A stretch of 64,000 nt of DNA, taken from Actinoplanes ianthinogenes. Lineage in GTDB: Bacteria > Actinomycetota > Actinomycetes > Mycobacteriales > Micromonosporaceae. The stretch is taken from positions 124,001-188,000 of the forward strand of contig NZ_AP023356.1 in NCBI RefSeq assembly GCF_018324205.1, read 5' to 3'. Positions within the stretch are counted from its first letter, which is position 1. Each line of letters opens with the position of its first letter. Under the pieces are notes generated by a model. That model was not told the origin of the DNA and made no database searches. It saw only the letters and a list, made by a program, of their open reading frames with translations. Below are positions 63,013 through 64,000 of the stretch, piece after piece. Both the position numbers and the translations under genes were made by a program.

Positions 63013-64000
63013 TGCTCGCCGTTGTACGGATCGGAGCTCTCGTCCTTCTCCGCACCCGGATCCATCGGCGTGGAGTACACCGCACCCTTGTGCTCGTCCA
63101 TCTCGGCCAGGCTCCGGGCCCGCAGATAGTCCGGTTTCCCGGCCTGCACCCGCAGCACCCCGGCGTCGTCGAGCGTCGCGTACCAGTCTCCCGCGTGGTT
63201 GCGGGCCGGCAGCGTGCCCAGCGCCTCGACCCGGTCCCCGTCGCGCAGGAAGAACGTCCAGCCGTCCCGGCCCGGTGCCGGCAGCGGCTCCGGGCTCACC
63301 ACCCCGGCGCGGAACTCACCGGTCAGCGACTGCTCGGCGGCGAACTCCTCGGTCAGCTCGACCGGTTGCAGGGTGTCGTCGCGGCGGAAGACCGGCAGCT
63401 GCACCAGGTCGTCGCCGGCGCCGTTGCGCAGCATGATCCGCCCGGCGACCTCCGCGATGACCGGCGTCTTCCCGCGGGTGGACAGCATCGAGGCGAGCCG
63501 GCCCGCCGGCGCCAGCAGTTCCAGGCCACCGACGGCCGGGACCAGATAGGTCGGGGTCGGATCGGCCTCGGCCGGGCGTTCCTCGCCCCGGTCCCGCCAC
63601 AGGTGCAGGGTCAGCTCGAGGGTCTGATCGATCTCCAGGTTGGTCTGGATGCCGGCCAGCCACTCCACCCGGGACGGGTCGATGTTGAGGTTGAGGGCGT
63701 CCAGGGCCTCCTGCGCCGGCCGGTACTTCTGTTTGCGGACCGTGTCGGACAGGTCGTAGGCGCCCCACTGCTTGCCGGCCGTGTCGCCGTCGATCACCCG
63801 GTTGATCAGCACGGTCCGGCTCAGCGGGCCCAGGTAGGTTCGTCGGCTGACGGTGCCGTCCGGGCGGACCTGGTCGAACGGATCGTTGGCGTGCAGCACC
63901 GGGTACGGCTGGCTGTGCCGGGTGACGCTGAACGACGCCGGCAGTGTCTGGAAGATGTTCTGCACGTCGACGGTGATCTCGGTGGCGCCCCGGGTGACGA
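63009..64000 (-). CDS. Unknown protein, 5' end beyond the window
   Basis: The frame stays open to the right edge, so this is a partial C-terminal part of at least 330 residues. It has many short beta-strand patterns (SFSVTRHSQPYPVLHANDPF, TYLGPLSRTVLINRVIDGDT, WLAGIQTNLEIDQTLELTLH) and a charged end with MDPGAEKDESSD. A GTG at 63965 could be an internal start, but upstream codons continue in frame with good bias (VTRGATEITVDV). No function is recognisable. It is translationally coupled to the next unknown gene. Confidence 0.75.
   Translation of the reverse strand, partial: VTRGATEITVDVQNIFQTLPASFSVTRHSQPYPVLHANDPFDQVRPDGTVSRRTYLGPLSRTVLINRVIDGDTAGKQWGAYDLSDTVRKQKYRPAQEALDALNLNIDPSRVEWLAGIQTNLEIDQTLELTLHLWRDRGEERPAEADPTPTYLVPAVGGLELLAPAGRLASMLSTRGKTPVIAEVAGRIMLRNGAGDDLVQLPVFRRDDTLQPVELTEEFAAEQSLTGEFRAGVVSPEPLPAPGRDGWTFFLRDGDRVEALGTLPARNHAGDWYATLDDAGVLRVQAGKPDYLRARSLAEMDEHKGAVYSTPMDPGAEKDESSDPYNGEQ

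Noticed and set aside
63009..64000. Contractile injection or phage-tail component
   Set aside because: The beta-rich partial sequence gave no recognisable motif; the gene is cut off by the window.

Overview
The window is very GC-rich, uses many GTG starts, and packs genes head to tail with 1-4 base overlaps (GTGA, ATGA, TGATG, TAATG). It carries several ECF sigma factors, NarL-type two-component pairs, a furA-katG pair, an FxSxx-COOH peptide locus, an EACC1-caspase module and STAND NTPases. Together these indicate a chromosomal segment of a filamentous actinomycete. A Micromonosporaceae (Actinoplanes-like) host is my guess from gene style, not a proven assignment. I saw no rRNA, tRNA, CRISPR array or intact transposon.

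Layout. 1-2.5 kb: a SigE-family ECF sigma factor translationally coupled to a membrane protein that is probably its anti-sigma or sensor partner, plus two unknowns. 2.6-7.2 kb: a kinase-fold (APH-like) gene followed 11 bases later by a membrane-anchored NACHT-HEAT NTPase whose 3' end looks frameshifted; LacI-type palindromes lie upstream. 7.4-9.2 kb: a divergent EamA exporter/LysR pair. 9.19-10.55 kb: a non-coding array of seven hairpin repeats between two 110-base inverted arms, one arm running into the 3' end of the LysR gene. 10.6-14.1 kb: a Tat-type esterase, an unknown, and a TetR/hydrolase pair sharing a perfect palindromic operator, followed by short tandem repeats and a strong bidirectional terminator. 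14.2-18.6 kb: oxidative-stress genes (furA-katG, DUF899) and a SnoaL-tailed ECF sigma factor.

18.7-27.8 kb is the most interesting stretch. It holds a BtrH-like gene, then an FxSxx-COOH locus: a 56-residue precursor ending in FGSSI that is easily missed (GTG start, overlapping the next gene), an FxsB radical SAM/SPASM enzyme carrying a HExxH tail, two TIR-fold proteins (the second FxsC) and a 1284-residue MinD-like/NB-ARC/TPR protein (FxsT). It resembles a peptide-modification module joined to immune-type signalling proteins. 28-30.7 kb: a secreted CAP-domain protein and, divergently, an EACC1 adaptor plus a caspase-PAS fusion. This is a second predicted conflict or programmed-death module, and the NNH7-type NACHT protein at 57-60 kb is a further one.

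31-41 kb: a NarL-type two-component system with an ABC transporter, a heterodimeric ABC exporter with complementary degenerate motifs, and a ketopantoate-reductase-like gene. 41-46.5 kb: a GNAT, a large FAD/Fe-S dehydrogenase, a truncated histidine kinase, a pentapeptide-repeat protein and a lipoprotein, plus a decayed lipoprotein fragment. 46.6-52.4 kb: a lipoprotein-adaptor-ATPase-permease (MacAB-like) operon divergent from its probable HK/RR pair. 52.5-57 kb: amidohydrolase, patatin, EamA, STAS and a secreted propeller-like protein. 60.3-62.2 kb: an IS5-type transposase remnant, then a DGPF/YciI protein with its ECF42-like sigma factor. The right edge holds two coupled unknown genes, the last running off the window.
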